Source: Tritrichomonas musculus
Taxonomy: Eukaryota; Parabasalia; Tritrichomonadida; Tritrichomonadidae
DNA length: 64,000 nt
Direction: 5' to 3'
Assembly: GCA_039105265.1 (NCBI GenBank)
Contig: JAPFFF010000039.1
Location: 930,001 to 994,000 of the forward strand
Shown: piece after piece, positions 11,115 to 22,223 of the stretch
How positions within the stretch are numbered: position 1 is the first letter of the stretch
Layout of the letters: the number at the start of each line of letters is the position of its first letter
Position numbers and translations under genes: made by a program
The notes under the pieces: model-generated
Database searches by the model: none
Seen by the model: the letters and a program-made list of their open reading frames with translations, nothing else
Told to the model about the DNA's origin: nothing

Positions 11115-13096
11115 ATAAACGCTATAATATATAGTTAGAGATGATTTGAACAGTTTTGAAAAAGATTGTTTATATACAAAAATCTACAAATAGCATAATA
11201 AAATAAAATAAAAAAATATAGCATTAAAATATAATTTAAATAGGTTTATATAGCTATTTTATCGTTATCAAATCTCTGAATTAATGTTTTGGATATAAGA
11301 ATAAATTGAGGAGATAATTGAAAGACTATTATTTTTAGATAAAAAGTCATCAATTACATTGATTTATAAATAAATATTGAGGCTAAATTCTTAAAAATGA
11401 AAAAGATTTCGTTTGAAAATTGAATGTAGATATTCAAAAATTCAAAAAAAGACAACATAATTTAAAATAATCTAGAAATTAAAATTTATTTTTATGTCAT
11501 TTTCTTTGAAATTCAAAAAATGGAGAAAAATAATATTATGTTCTCTATTAATCAATTTTATTTTCTATATATATTGAAATAGAAAAAGAACTTTTTGAAG
11601 CATTAGATTTGCCTATTTTAGTAAATGTAATATTTGTATTTTAGGCAATTTTTAAAAATTCCATACGTTAAAAATTGAGAAAGAGTACGTTAAAAATTAA
11701 AAAAAAAAAAAAAAAAACCTTCACGGAAAAAGTATAAAATTCAATTTACCAGAGGGAATTCAACAAAATTTACCAGATATTTGTTAAAAAAACTTGTTTT
11801 TTAATTAACGGAAATAAACGTACAAGTTTCATAGGTTCTCGAAAAACAGTTTTAATAAAATTGTTTTATAGCTGATAAAAGAGTTATATTCTTTTCTATT
11901 TAGGCAAATTAGTAATTTTTTAATAATATTTTTTTTTTAAGGTTCTCCTTTCAAATTCAAAAGATTAAATTCAATTAGATTTCACAAATAAAATATGCAT
12001 AAATATCGTCTTTAAAAACGAATTAAAATATAAAATTTACGCAGATATATATTTTAAATTATTGAATAAAAACATTATCATGAAATCTTATCGATTTTTT
12101 TTTTTTTTTTTTACAGATAGAAATCATAACATTAAAAAAAAATTAAAATTTTGAATTAAATAAGATTTAATCGTTGAGGCCAATTTTTTTTTTTTTTAGC
12201 CAAAACTTTTTCAGAAAAATGCTCTATTGAATTATTTATTCTATGAGCTAATTCAATATTGAATAATTTACATTTTTTTTTGGGAAGGAGAACCTTAAAA
12301 AAAACTATTTATCTAAATCTTTAAACACTATTTTTAAATAAAAATTAAGAATTAATTTTAAATAACTAGTGTTAATAGAGAACCGCGAAAACTCTTTTGA
12401 CTTATTAATATAACTGACTTTTTTCAATAAGAAACTAGTTTTTTTTTTTTTTTTTAGGAAATGTTTACAAATAAAATATATATTCATTAAAATCAAAAAT
12501 TTAACAAATAACTCGTTTTACAGCAAAAAGTATGTTTTTCGAAAAAAGATTAAACCAAATATATCTCAAAAAATAAATGCATTTATACTTTTATTTTTTT
12601 ATTTATCATAAATTTTAAATTTATATTTTTTCGATTCTTACTTTTCAACAAAGAAGGATAAAATTATTTTTATATCAAATAAATCATAAACATTCATTCA
12701 AAAAAATCAATGTGATTTCACAAAATATTTGGATTTTTTGGAAATAAAAAAGTTTTTTAATAAAATCATTTTTTAAAAATAATTATAACAATTTTAAATA
12801 TAAATAATTTATATTGATAAGTAAAAATTTTCTCAAACGATCAAAATTTGAGAGTGCGTCATCTATTCTATGATAATTAAATGGAACTTTTTAAGAATAA
12901 TAAATTTATAAATTAATAAATCCAAGTTTTTTTTTATCATAATTAAAAGAATGATACGATTTTCAACTAAAGAACACAATTGAAAAAAATATTAAAATAT
13001 AATTTTTTAAAAATTTTTTGAAAATTTCAATTTTTTCTTTTATTTGCTTATTACGGTAGAATAGCTCAACAGTAATAATTCCGAGCTGCACTTTTT
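11115..13096. other. AT-rich intergenic region with one MITE-like repeat
   Basis: No coding sequence can be supported. It contains long A and T homopolymers (about 11699, 12096, 12190, 12440) and the AAGGTTCTCC element at 11939-12296. Confidence 0.5.
11939..12296. repeat. AAGG-terminus MITE-like element
   Basis: AAGGTTCTCCTTTC at the left and the inverted GGGAAGGAGAACCTT at the right delimit a 358-bp non-coding unit. The right end, read inwards, shows GTAAATTATTCAATATTGAA, CTCATAGAA and GAAAAAGTTTT. These blocks are shared with the repeat ends at 413 and 33028. Flanks are poly-T/poly-A, so a target duplication cannot be resolved. Confidence 0.55.
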
Positions 13097-13780
13097 TTAA
13101 TCTTCAAGTTCAGATCCTTCAACTTTTGCCTTACTGCTATATGAACAAATATAAATGATTGAAGCAATCATTACTGCAGCTTCAACAATCAAGACAACAA
13201 CTGAAACAACCTGTAAATTTGAATAACTCTTGTTAATTTTATCTTTCATTATTGGTTCACAAGAATCTTTACCAACCGTCGCTTCAGCTTTATCTCCATC
13301 TCCTATGAGATCTCCTATCAAGTCAGCTGCATCACTTGCAGCACAAGCTGCCTGGTCAAAAATTGTGTGATTGTATCCACAGCACTTGTTTTCTTTTTCA
13401 AATATATGTCTTGCTTCCTCTTGAAAAGCATCACCGTACCAATTCTTGCCAGCATTTTCCAGTGTTTTCTTCTTCAATGAAAATGAAAGGGCAAGGCATA
13501 CAATTTCAACAATAATACAGACAACAAGGATGAAAATGTATAAGCAATATGCGCAACGACAGCAGCAACTTATTGTAAGACCAAAAATTGCAGAAACAAT
13601 TGCCATAACCATAACAACAATAAGAAAGATAAATGCTGGGGAATCACTGTCTAATACTTTCCATGGACTGTCAACATATTGTTTGAAAACAACTGCACAT
13701 CCAACAATTGAAGCCACAAGAAGACAGCCACTTAAAACTCCTACAACTATTTTTGGTATGCTATCTTTGTCACACCCCAT
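13097..13780 (-). CDS. Tetraspanin (227 aa)
   Basis: Four-helix membrane protein of the tetraspanin family, expected at the plasma membrane or endosomes, where such proteins organise signalling and adhesion partners. Helices lie at about 10-33, 49-71, 78-100 and 189-212. The large extracellular loop (101-188) has the diagnostic CCG motif (133-135) and further cysteines (146, 174) for disulfides. Juxtamembrane cysteines (72-74, 76, 79) are likely palmitoylation sites. The C-terminal tail is short and acidic (EGSELED). ATG 13780 is chosen because it lies 18 nt after a good Inr; an in-frame TTG six bases upstream is not a likely start. The stop TAA runs into A-rich sequence containing TAAA. It is a stand-alone gene with normal length for the family. 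Confidence 0.88.
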   Translation of the reverse strand: MGCDKDSIPKIVVGVLSGCLLVASIVGCAVVFKQYVDSPWKVLDSDSPAFIFLIVVMVMAIVSAIFGLTISCCCRCAYCLYIFILVVCIIVEIVCLALSFSLKKKTLENAGKNWYGDAFQEEARHIFEKENKCCGYNHTIFDQAACAASDAADLIGDLIGDGDKAEATVGKDSCEPIMKDKINKSYSNLQVVSVVVLIVEAAVMIASIIYICSYSSKAKVEGSELED

Positions 13781-13794
13781 TATCAAATATTGTT

Positions 13795-13800
13795 AAATGA
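13795..13800 (-). promoter_or_regulatory. Initiator element of the tetraspanin gene
   Basis: On the minus strand, TCATTT (13800 to 13795) matches the trichomonad Inr. Predicted start A13798, leader of 17-18 nt before ATG 13780. Confidence 0.6.
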
Positions 13801-14501
13801 ATTTTTTTTAAAAAAAAATAACCGAATTAAAAACGTATCTAATTTTTTTTCTGACAAAAAACAATATTTCAATAAAAATTTGAGAGTAAAGCATCATTGA
13901 AAAGCGCTTTAATCGATAATTTTTATATTTGCTTACAAAAAACTTTTTTTTATCAAATATGTGCATAAATCAATTAGTTTAAGGAATGACATAGATTAAA
14001 AAATATTTAAATATTTCAAAATTGACAAGATCTTCTCAATTTTTTTTCATATTGATCTCTTGATACAAATATATATTTGCCTAAATTGAAATCACTAAAT
14101 GTGTAGTTATACATATGAAAATAGTTTCAATGCTAATAATTTATTATTTTTTTTATTGTTGTCTAAATGTAAGATATAGTCAAAAAACAAAAAAAAAAAA
14201 AAATTTTCGTATATAAAAAAAAATCCGAACAGACTTATGTCAAAATCAATGAAAACTTAAACTTTTTTAAAAATATTTTTATTAACAACTTATATCAAAC
14301 AATTGCATTATTAATGTTTTTTTTTTTTTTTTTTTTTTTTTGATTAAACTCAAAAAAATTTTTTTTAATCATTTCCAGAGTATATTAAACATTATCAAAA
14401 CTTGATCGTCGGATCCCATGTAATGTGATATAAATTTTTTCAAAATTTTGCTGATTTTTAGAGAATATTATGAAAACAAGCTATAATATCTTTGAAAAAA
14501 C

Positions 14502-14660
14502 CAGGGATGGTTACCGTTACTAATCGGTAAGCATTTAAACGTTCTCTACCGTACAGGTATTACCTTTAAAACTGCCTGTATATGGTAATACCAGTACACT
14601 TACCGATTTACCGGGAGAAATGTTACCGGAAATGAAGTGAAACTTTCAGTAAAACATCGG
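14502..14660 (+). repeat. Solo hAT-type terminus
   Basis: CAGGGATGGTTACCGTTACT opens a cluster of TTACCG/ACCGG words (about 14510-14635), like the CAGGG-plus-subterminal-array architecture of the 4544-6919 element. No matching inverted right end or 8-bp duplication was found downstream, so it appears truncated. Confidence 0.45.
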
Positions 14661-14808
14661 TATTTATTTTTTGATGATATTATAATATACTTTTCAAAAA
14701 ATCATTCTAAATTAAATCTGTTTGATGCTTGTTATAATGTCAAATTAGAATACCAGTTTCATTATATAATTTTATTTTATTTTATTATATAAATTCTATT
14801 TTATATTT

Positions 14809-15052
14809 AAGGTACAAATCCAGTACGTTTAGTAACCGTAATTTTTTTTGACATTCTCAAAGAATAAGATGACATGTTAAATAAAAAATGATTATTTTCA
14901 TCCATTTCATATAACATGTCATAATGTTTATTTAAATTGTAAAATAAGTGTCAAAAACAAACCTAGTCAATTTAAACTTTTTCAGAGACATGCAACTATT
15001 CAAATAATATACGTTCTCCTATTCAAAAAATAACGTACTGGATTTGTACCTT
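14809..15052. repeat. AAGGTAC-terminus MITE-like element (244 bp)
   Basis: AAGGTACAAATCCAGTACGT at 14809 is exactly inverted at the right end (ACGTACTGGATTTGTACCTT, ending 15052). The interior is non-coding. The same family ends, with AAATGTAATACG, occur at 32719 (plus) and 46711 (minus) in the palindrome arms. Internal words such as GAACGT-TATTATTTGA and ATGACATGTTAT are shared between copies. No clear target duplication. Confidence 0.65.
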
Positions 15053-16134
15053 AATTATCTTAAGCCTAAAAAAATTTTAAATGTCATATTAGGTAAAACG
15101 TTCATTTTAAAGGAAAATCTGACAAAAAGACGTTAAGGAAAAAATCTATTTTATTTGCTTTTTTTCCAGCAACTAATGAATAATTTGATTTTTTAAGTAA
15201 TAGCAAATTATCAACAAACTAACATGAATTAAAATAACCGATGAAATGAACGTTTATAAATTCATACAAAAAGATATCAGATTGGATGATCAAAAATAAA
15301 AGTCAATTAAAACAATTAATTTTATGATTTTCGTGTTTAAAACGGATTAATTTAACAATATTCGGTATTTTTAGCCTATCCTAAATTGTTGGCGATGAGA
15401 TAATTTGAATAAATATTTTTTTTTTTTATAATCATTTTTATTTTGATAATATTTACTTAAATATCAATTATTTTTTTCGAAAAAGCAATGTAAATATAAG
15501 GTTATCATTCATTTTATATATTTCTATTATCAACATTTCATAATTCTCAGTATATATGAAAATTGTTGGATTTTTTAAAAAAGTTATCAAAAATGAATTG
15601 TTCAAATTTATAACAGAAAATATAAAAACTGCATAGCAAAAAATATAATATGCATGATATAGAAACAAGATAATAGCATAATATCACTTTTTTAAATCCC
15701 TGTGATAATAAAAATGAAATTTTGTGTTTTTAATTGATTGCTTCTTGGAAGCAAAAATTTCTGGAATATTGATATTTAAGGTGAAAATTATATGTTCTAT
15801 AGTATAATATTATTAAATGTAAAAATATATAGATGATTTTATGCGGCCAATTTTTTGGAAAATATGTTTCATTTATTAGACTCAAAATAAAAAATAAACG
15901 TTTTTTAACGTACATATAATTACAAAAATATTCAAAATTTTTAATAAAATTAAAGTGGCATTTTGGAACATTTTTCTTTCAATTTTTTTCTACGATATTT
16001 TACGGTTTTGAATGGCTCATAAACATTGAAAAAAATAATTTTTTTTATAAAATCGAATTTTCTCAAAAACTAGCGCATAAATAATTTTGCAATTTTTAAT
16101 GTATCATTTATTAAATAAATGCGCTTTAATTTTT

Positions 16135-17874
16135 ATACAGTTATGTATAAAATATTGAAGCAGTATAAAAAGTGGAAGCACTTTTTTAAAAAATTTTCAA
16201 AATTTTTTTTCAAAAATCAATTTTTTTCTCATCAGATATTAAAGTTATCCAAAAGTGAAATATACCAAAATGCTAAGCGTTTAATACTTTTTATAAATAA
16301 CTATGACATTTTTATATTAGACTAAAGTCAGAGAATTTTTCGAATGAAGAAGAAGAGAAAATATAATGCATTTTATTAGTAGCACTGGGCATTATTTCAA
16401 AATTAAATTGGATATATCGATTCTATATATGCTACCACATAATAAATAAAAATAAAACTATAGCCATTATTATTAACATTTATGATAAAAATAGAAATTT
16501 ATTTTTTTTTTAAGGCCGTTTAAATTTTATGGAAATTTAAAATTGTTGAAAGTCTGATAAAAATGATTTCTAGTTGGATTTAACTTTAATAAATGTTTCT
16601 ATATATATTCATGAAGATCATTACTACAAGAATCCCCTATTCTATTTTACTTTTTTTAAGTAGAATGCTAATTTCAAAATTAGAAATGTAAATATCTTAT
16701 TTTTCAATCATTACACTTTTATGTTTGAATAAAAAAAATAATTAAATCTATAAATTACACGTTATAAATGAATAAAACATGTTGTATATGAATTATGTAC
16801 CAAGATACAATCGTATTCTTGAAATTGATAAAATAAACGTCTGTGATTTTTAAACGAATATGGTGTATTAAAAAAAGTATTTCTATTTTTTTTTTTTTTT
16901 TATTTTATAGTATCAAAGGATTTAATAGTTGCTATCTGATATTAATTTAGGCTTTGTATGATTATTTTTATTGTACATTTAGGTTTTTTTTTTATGTAAA
17001 TTCACAATATGTAAATGATCAGAATTGATCATTCATTTTAACTAATAAATGAATATTATATAAATTACAATACTTTTAAATCAATAAATAATGATATAAT
17101 CCTATTAAATTAGTTTTTTTTTACTTGAAAATGAATTTTTATTTCATTTTGTCAATTTCCCTTATTTGTCATCAAATCCGACTCATCTAAAGATATAATT
17201 AGATTCAAAATGTAATAATTAGGGTAATATATTTGTGACATATGCTAATTATATTCTCACGTTTATCGTAACACAAAAATGATATATTTGTTGTAAATAA
17301 TTAAATTTTTCATCATATTCATTTATTGATTATTTTATAAATATAAATTAATAAATAATGAATATGATTAAGGTTTGATATAATCTTAACTTAGTTATTA
17401 GAATGTTTTATTTCAGTGAAAAACTAATTTAACTAAATTACTCTTCAAAACAAGAATTTCAACAATTTTAAATTTCCATAAAATTTAAACGGCCTTAAAA
17501 AAAAAATAAATTTCTATTTTTATCATAAATGTTAATAATAATGGCTATAGTTTTATTTTTATTTATTATGTGGTAGCATATATAGAATCGATATATCCAA
17601 TTTAATTTTGAAATAATGCCCAGTGCTACTAATAAAATGCATTATATTTTCTCTTCTTCTTCATTCGAAAAATTCTCTGACTTTAGTCTAATATAAAAAT
17701 GTCATAGTTATTTATAAAAAGTATTAAACGCTTAGCATTTTGGTATATTTCACTTTTGGATAACTTTAATATCTGATGAGAAAAAAATTGATTTTTGAAA
17801 AAAAAATTTTGAAAATTTTTTAAAAAAGTGCTTCCACTTTTTATACTGCTTCAATATTTTATACATAACTGTAT
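16135..17874. mobile_element. 1.74-kb fold-back element with 420-bp arms
   Basis: Positions 16135-16555 and 17455-17874 are nearly identical inverted copies (ATACAGTTATGTATAAAATA outermost, TTAAACGGCCTTAAA near the inner end). The 900-bp centre has no ORF. Long terminal inverted repeats without coding sequence are typical of non-autonomous fold-back or Mutator-like elements. The right end runs into a 24-bp perfect palindrome (17869-17892, CTGTATTTTTTT and its complement). A target duplication is not resolvable in T-rich flanks. A short open frame inside the left arm (16119-16325) is K/F-rich and not considered a gene. Confidence 0.65.
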
Positions 17875-17892
17875 TTTTTTAAAAAAATACAG

Positions 17893-20214
17893 TCAAAATC
17901 CTCAAAGTGAATACCTCTCATAAATGCTTTTATTTAAAAATTAAAATCATTTTCTTTTCTTTTTTTATTATTCAAAAGGAAAATACAACATAATTATACT
18001 TATATAATGTTATATATTTAAAATCTAGTTTTTTGTTTATTTCATTTTTTTTCAATTGTAATGATATTAGAATCTTTTTAAAATTTTTAAGTTATTATTG
18101 ATAATTGACAGATTTTTAATAGAAATCTAAAAATATATTTAAATAATAAATAATAATTGTTAAAATAGTTTATCGATTATTTTTCAATTAAAAAAGTATT
18201 CAAATAATATCATAACTTGTTACAAGTAAAATTCTAATATTTTGATAAAAAAAATAATATTATATTATTTTTTTATTTTATATTTAGCATTATTATTAAT
18301 AATTATTATAACAAAGCATTTTAAATCAAACACATATAAAGATATTTTTATTTGAATTTCTTTAAAAACCTCCTTAATTAATTGAATTGTAATGCTATAT
18401 TTTTAATTCAATTTCTTGTAACATTTAGATATCAAAATTGTTACAAAGAATCTGTAGCAAGTTGTATAATGATTTTTCATAATTTATGATTTTATCTATT
18501 TATTTTATGTTGTATACCAACTATATCATGTGATAATATATATAGTTTTTAAAAATATAATAAGATAATAACATTTTATTTTTTTAAAAAATTGAATTAA
18601 AACTATAAAAAAATAATCTTTATCATTTTTATTTTATCTTAACAAAAATGACAAAAATCACTTTTTTTACTATTATATTTTTATATAATGACATACTATA
18701 ATGTTATGCTTGAATATTTAGTATATATTTTATAAATATTTTTTTCAAATCTAAAAAAAAATTAAAAGAGCTTACACAGCCTGTTAAATTGATTAAATAT
18801 TGGCTTTTTGTATGATATATTTCAAATTTGAAGCCAAAACATATGATATATATGATTGAGGAAAAAGGCTAAAACAGTAAAGAAAAGGTGGGAAATGTTA
18901 TTTATTACTAATGTAATAATTAATAAAACTTGCAAATTTTAATAAATATTAAAATTATAATAAAATTATTTAATAAAAGGCTTCATTTTGATAAATTAAT
19001 ATAAATGCAGATTTTATCATACAGAAATACAAATGTTTTGTAAGAAAAATCCTACTTTAATACATTGTATGATGGAATTTCATGAAAATTAATAATTGAA
19101 TATGAAAGATTTATTTTATCTGAAATTGTTCTCAAAATTGACTCTTAGACGATAATATTTAATTTAAAATTTCTTATTTGATGATTGAGAATGTATAATT
19201 GAACCATTTTTATCTTTATATAAATGAAATATTTATATCTTATATTTTTTATATAAACATAAATAAATAATATATTTGTATAAATAGCAGTGTAATTGGT
19301 TTATATTGAATAATTTATCCATAAATAAAATTCATGAAAATCATAAAAAAAAAGAAATTATCTCAAATAAATATTTTAATTGAGAGAATTTGAATAGAAA
19401 TAAATAGTTATAAATAATTTATTCAAAATCTTTCAAAAAAAATTTAATGATTATTTTTTCTTTCATTGGAAATAAATAAAAATGCATACGCTGAATTTCT
19501 TTTCTGGCAGGGTCAATTGGGTTATCATACCATCACTAATCTTTTATATAAACGTTTTCTTAATTTCACATACCTATTTATGAAAATCAGATACAGATAA
19601 CATAAAATTTCTATTATTTGAACAATAAATGTATTTTTAATAATTCAAATTTATTTAAATATGATTAAAAATTATTAATAATAACAAATATCGAATAAAT
19701 GACTATTGATAGTGTGTATAAAATTATTTTAATATATTTTTTAACGTACAAAAAAAACCGTCTCCGTTCTCCTTTTTTTATTCTAATTTTTTTTTGAAAA
19801 TTTTAATTGAAATATTTTTAAACTTTTAACTTTTTGAGTTAATAATTATTACAACACACCACTTTTTGAAGTACATAAACCATTTAAAAAGTTGAGGTGA
19901 AAGAAATCCGATTGCCCTTTTTGAAAATTTTGATTTTAAATTTTTTTGAAAAAATTGATTTTGAATAATTAAATATTCAATTTTGAATTTTATTGATTTA
20001 TTTGATTTTAAATATTTTTGAAACTTGATATTGAAATATTTGATGTTAGATTTTGTTAATAAACTGTTATATTAACAAGAAAATAAAAATGATTTTTTTT
20101 TTTTTTTTTTCTATATCCACTTTTATATTATCACGTTGAATAAATTGTATATATTATATTCAAAGAAAAAATAATTAAATTGTGAGTTAAATAAAATATT
20201 TTTAATTTAAAATA
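17893..20214. other. AT-rich intergenic region
   Basis: No gene is supported. A short stretch near 19478-19590 reads NAYAEFLFWQGQLGYHT on the plus strand before degenerating, possibly a trace of an old gene. The rest is low-complexity A/T. Confidence 0.4.
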
Positions 20215-20879
20215 CTATTCCAGCGATTGTTGTGATTTTAAAATAGTTGGAATGTTAACATCAAGTTTCTCATTCATTAATAAAAGTTGAACAATTTCAA
20301 CATTTAGATTTTCAATAGCATTATATAACGGCGTTTTATTAAAATCTAGTAGTAATTTCATGGACATCGTAAATCCAGAGTTACAGACTTGCTTTAATTC
20401 CACTGCTTTGCAAATATTTGAACATGCTGACAGATCCAGAGAAAGCAGCGTACTCTATTAAAGATATTTTTTTTTTGTTAATTAAGAAAGGTTTTGTTTC
20501 AAAAGTAGATTTTCCAATTGGACTTTCGATAAAAAGCATATTTATATTTGTCACTATTTGTTAAGATAGATATATAATGGTTTTGTTCATTGTCAGTATA
20601 TTCTCATTAAGAAGGAATAAAATGATTCTTTTGTTACCTTTGAAAATGTTGAATATCGAAAAATACGATGATTTTTTTGATCTTGTCGAAGAAATTTGGT
20701 CCGTAGTGGTGATAGTCTATAATACTTGAAAGAATATGAAGCAATGATTTTAGTTCATGTTTATCATTCATAATTTTCTGATTTTTAAATAATTGAATTA
20801 ATTTCATAAAGCTTGTTGCAGAAGAATTATTGTCATCGATGAAGGCGATGGATGATTGCATATTCCTCTTTTTTGACAA
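20215..20879 (-). pseudogene. Ankyrin-repeat (DUF3447-type) protein pseudogene
   Basis: Segments of one trichomonad ankyrin protein lie in order but in different frames. The N-terminal helical part (20879-20634) contains LLHILSSIIDYHHYGPNFFD. A middle part (about 20535-20405) contains LINKKKISLIEYAAFSGSVS and KYLQSSGIK. The C-terminal ankyrin repeat (about 20350-20215) contains KTPLYNAIENLNVEIVQLLL. At least two frameshifts and several stops separate them, and the usual array of further repeats is missing. Intact relatives are scaffold proteins of several hundred residues; no product is expected here. Confidence 0.7.
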
Positions 20880-21127
20880 GTAGTCTTGAATAATTATCGC
20901 TGGAATAATAGTTTAAAAAAAATAAATTACGGTAGTTTTTTCAATGCAAGGCAAAAATTTTACTTGAACTTTTTGAGGCAAATAAAATTTTCATCACTTT
21001 TTTAAATAATTAAAAAAATCTACTATTATTCAAATTTATCTTCCATATTGCTACATACAAGGTATAAATTTTATTAAATCATTAAGTTCCCAAAAGAATA
21101 AATCTGAATAAGGTCACAAGCATCATA

Positions 21128-21794
21128 ATGATATTATTCCAAAAAAGAGAAAAAATTTTAGGAATTGATTTGGCTTTTGTTATTTTCCATTTACCAATGA
21201 AATCTATACATTTTTTTCCAAATCAAAATCAACCAGAAGCAGCAATTTTCCATGGATCATATTATTTATATAGAGTTCGAGCCATTATAGCTGTAATGAT
21301 GAAGATAAAATTATATTTTATAAATTAAAAAAAGATAAACATATAAAAGAGGTCTCATTTTTTCTAATGATGACAACAAATCTGGTAAAAATGAGAATGC
21401 ATCAAACAAAAAATTAAAGAAAAGTATAAATTGAAATAGCTCAAACAAAGTAATCAGTTCTAATCAAAAAAAAGTGACACCTTTAAAAATAAAAGAAGAC
21501 AGCAATTCTATTGGATATTTCAATACTATTGCTGTTAAGGAACAGCAGAAGATCATCGCTGATATCATTTCTGCCTCTTCGAGTAAAAATAATTTGTTTA
21601 GCAGTCTCAACAGCCTTTTGTGTTACTTGGATAAAAACGTTCAGATTGACTCAAAGCCATCTCTGAAGATAATTGCACAGGAAGGCAATGATGATGATTT
21701 ATCTAAAATAGATGGAAATTCATATTTTTATCTGTTCTCGTCAGCAATTAAAGTTATGACAATTGAAAAAATTGAATATATTTACAAATATTAG
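21128..21794 (+). pseudogene. Decayed gene of unknown family
   Basis: Three blocks read as protein in shifted frames. The first (21128 on) contains IDLAFVIFHLPMKSIHFFPN and EAAIFHGSYYLYRVRAI. The second (about 21290-21437) contains NDEDKIIFYKLKKDKHIKEV and ends at a stop after KKLKKSIN. The third (21474-21794) contains IKEDSNSIGYFNTIAVKEQQ and DIISASSSKNNLFSSLNSLL. A frameshift near 21290 and a stop near 21435 break the frame. I do not recognise the family. The Lys/Ser/Asn-rich middle could be a linker. Confidence 0.5.
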
Positions 21795-22223
21795 AATATC
21801 ATTTTCTAAAATGAAAGCAGTGATGACAGAAGATAAATACATATTTAATAATAATATTTTTAATGTCGAATTAATCAATGATAACGGAAAGTATTTGGTC
21901 TTGTTAGTTTACTAAAACTTCAAAGAAACATTTATAAATATATCTTTATATATAAAAAATAAAGGATTTATATTTATATAAAAAAGATCGTCGTCTTTAA
22001 AAAAGTTAGTGATATTGAATAAATCCATCGCGTTTTTCAATTTTTATTAACCAGCTTAATGCAACTCAAGAATATTTTATTCTCAAAAAGATTTGCAATG
22101 TATTAAATCAAAAAATGTTTTGTAAAAAAAAAAAAAAAATCATTAAAAAAATAATTGTGTAAATAATTAGAGTTTCCCATTAGGGAAATATTTAATTAAT
22201 TTTTTGAAATGTGGTTGATTTCT
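21795..22223. other. Intergenic region between convergent units
   Basis: AT-rich with a poly-A run (22126-22138). No gene or clear repeat seen. Confidence 0.5.

Larger units (their letters stand above)
13801..16134. other. AT-rich intergenic region with repeat termini
   Basis: No supported gene. It holds a solo hAT-type terminus (14502) and a short inverted-repeat element (14809-15052), listed separately. Long poly-T (14319-14341) and poly-A tracts are present. Confidence 0.5.

Noticed and set aside
13446-13796. Plus-strand open frame over the tetraspanin gene
   Set aside because: It is the antisense shadow of a clear tetraspanin with a CCG motif and an Inr.
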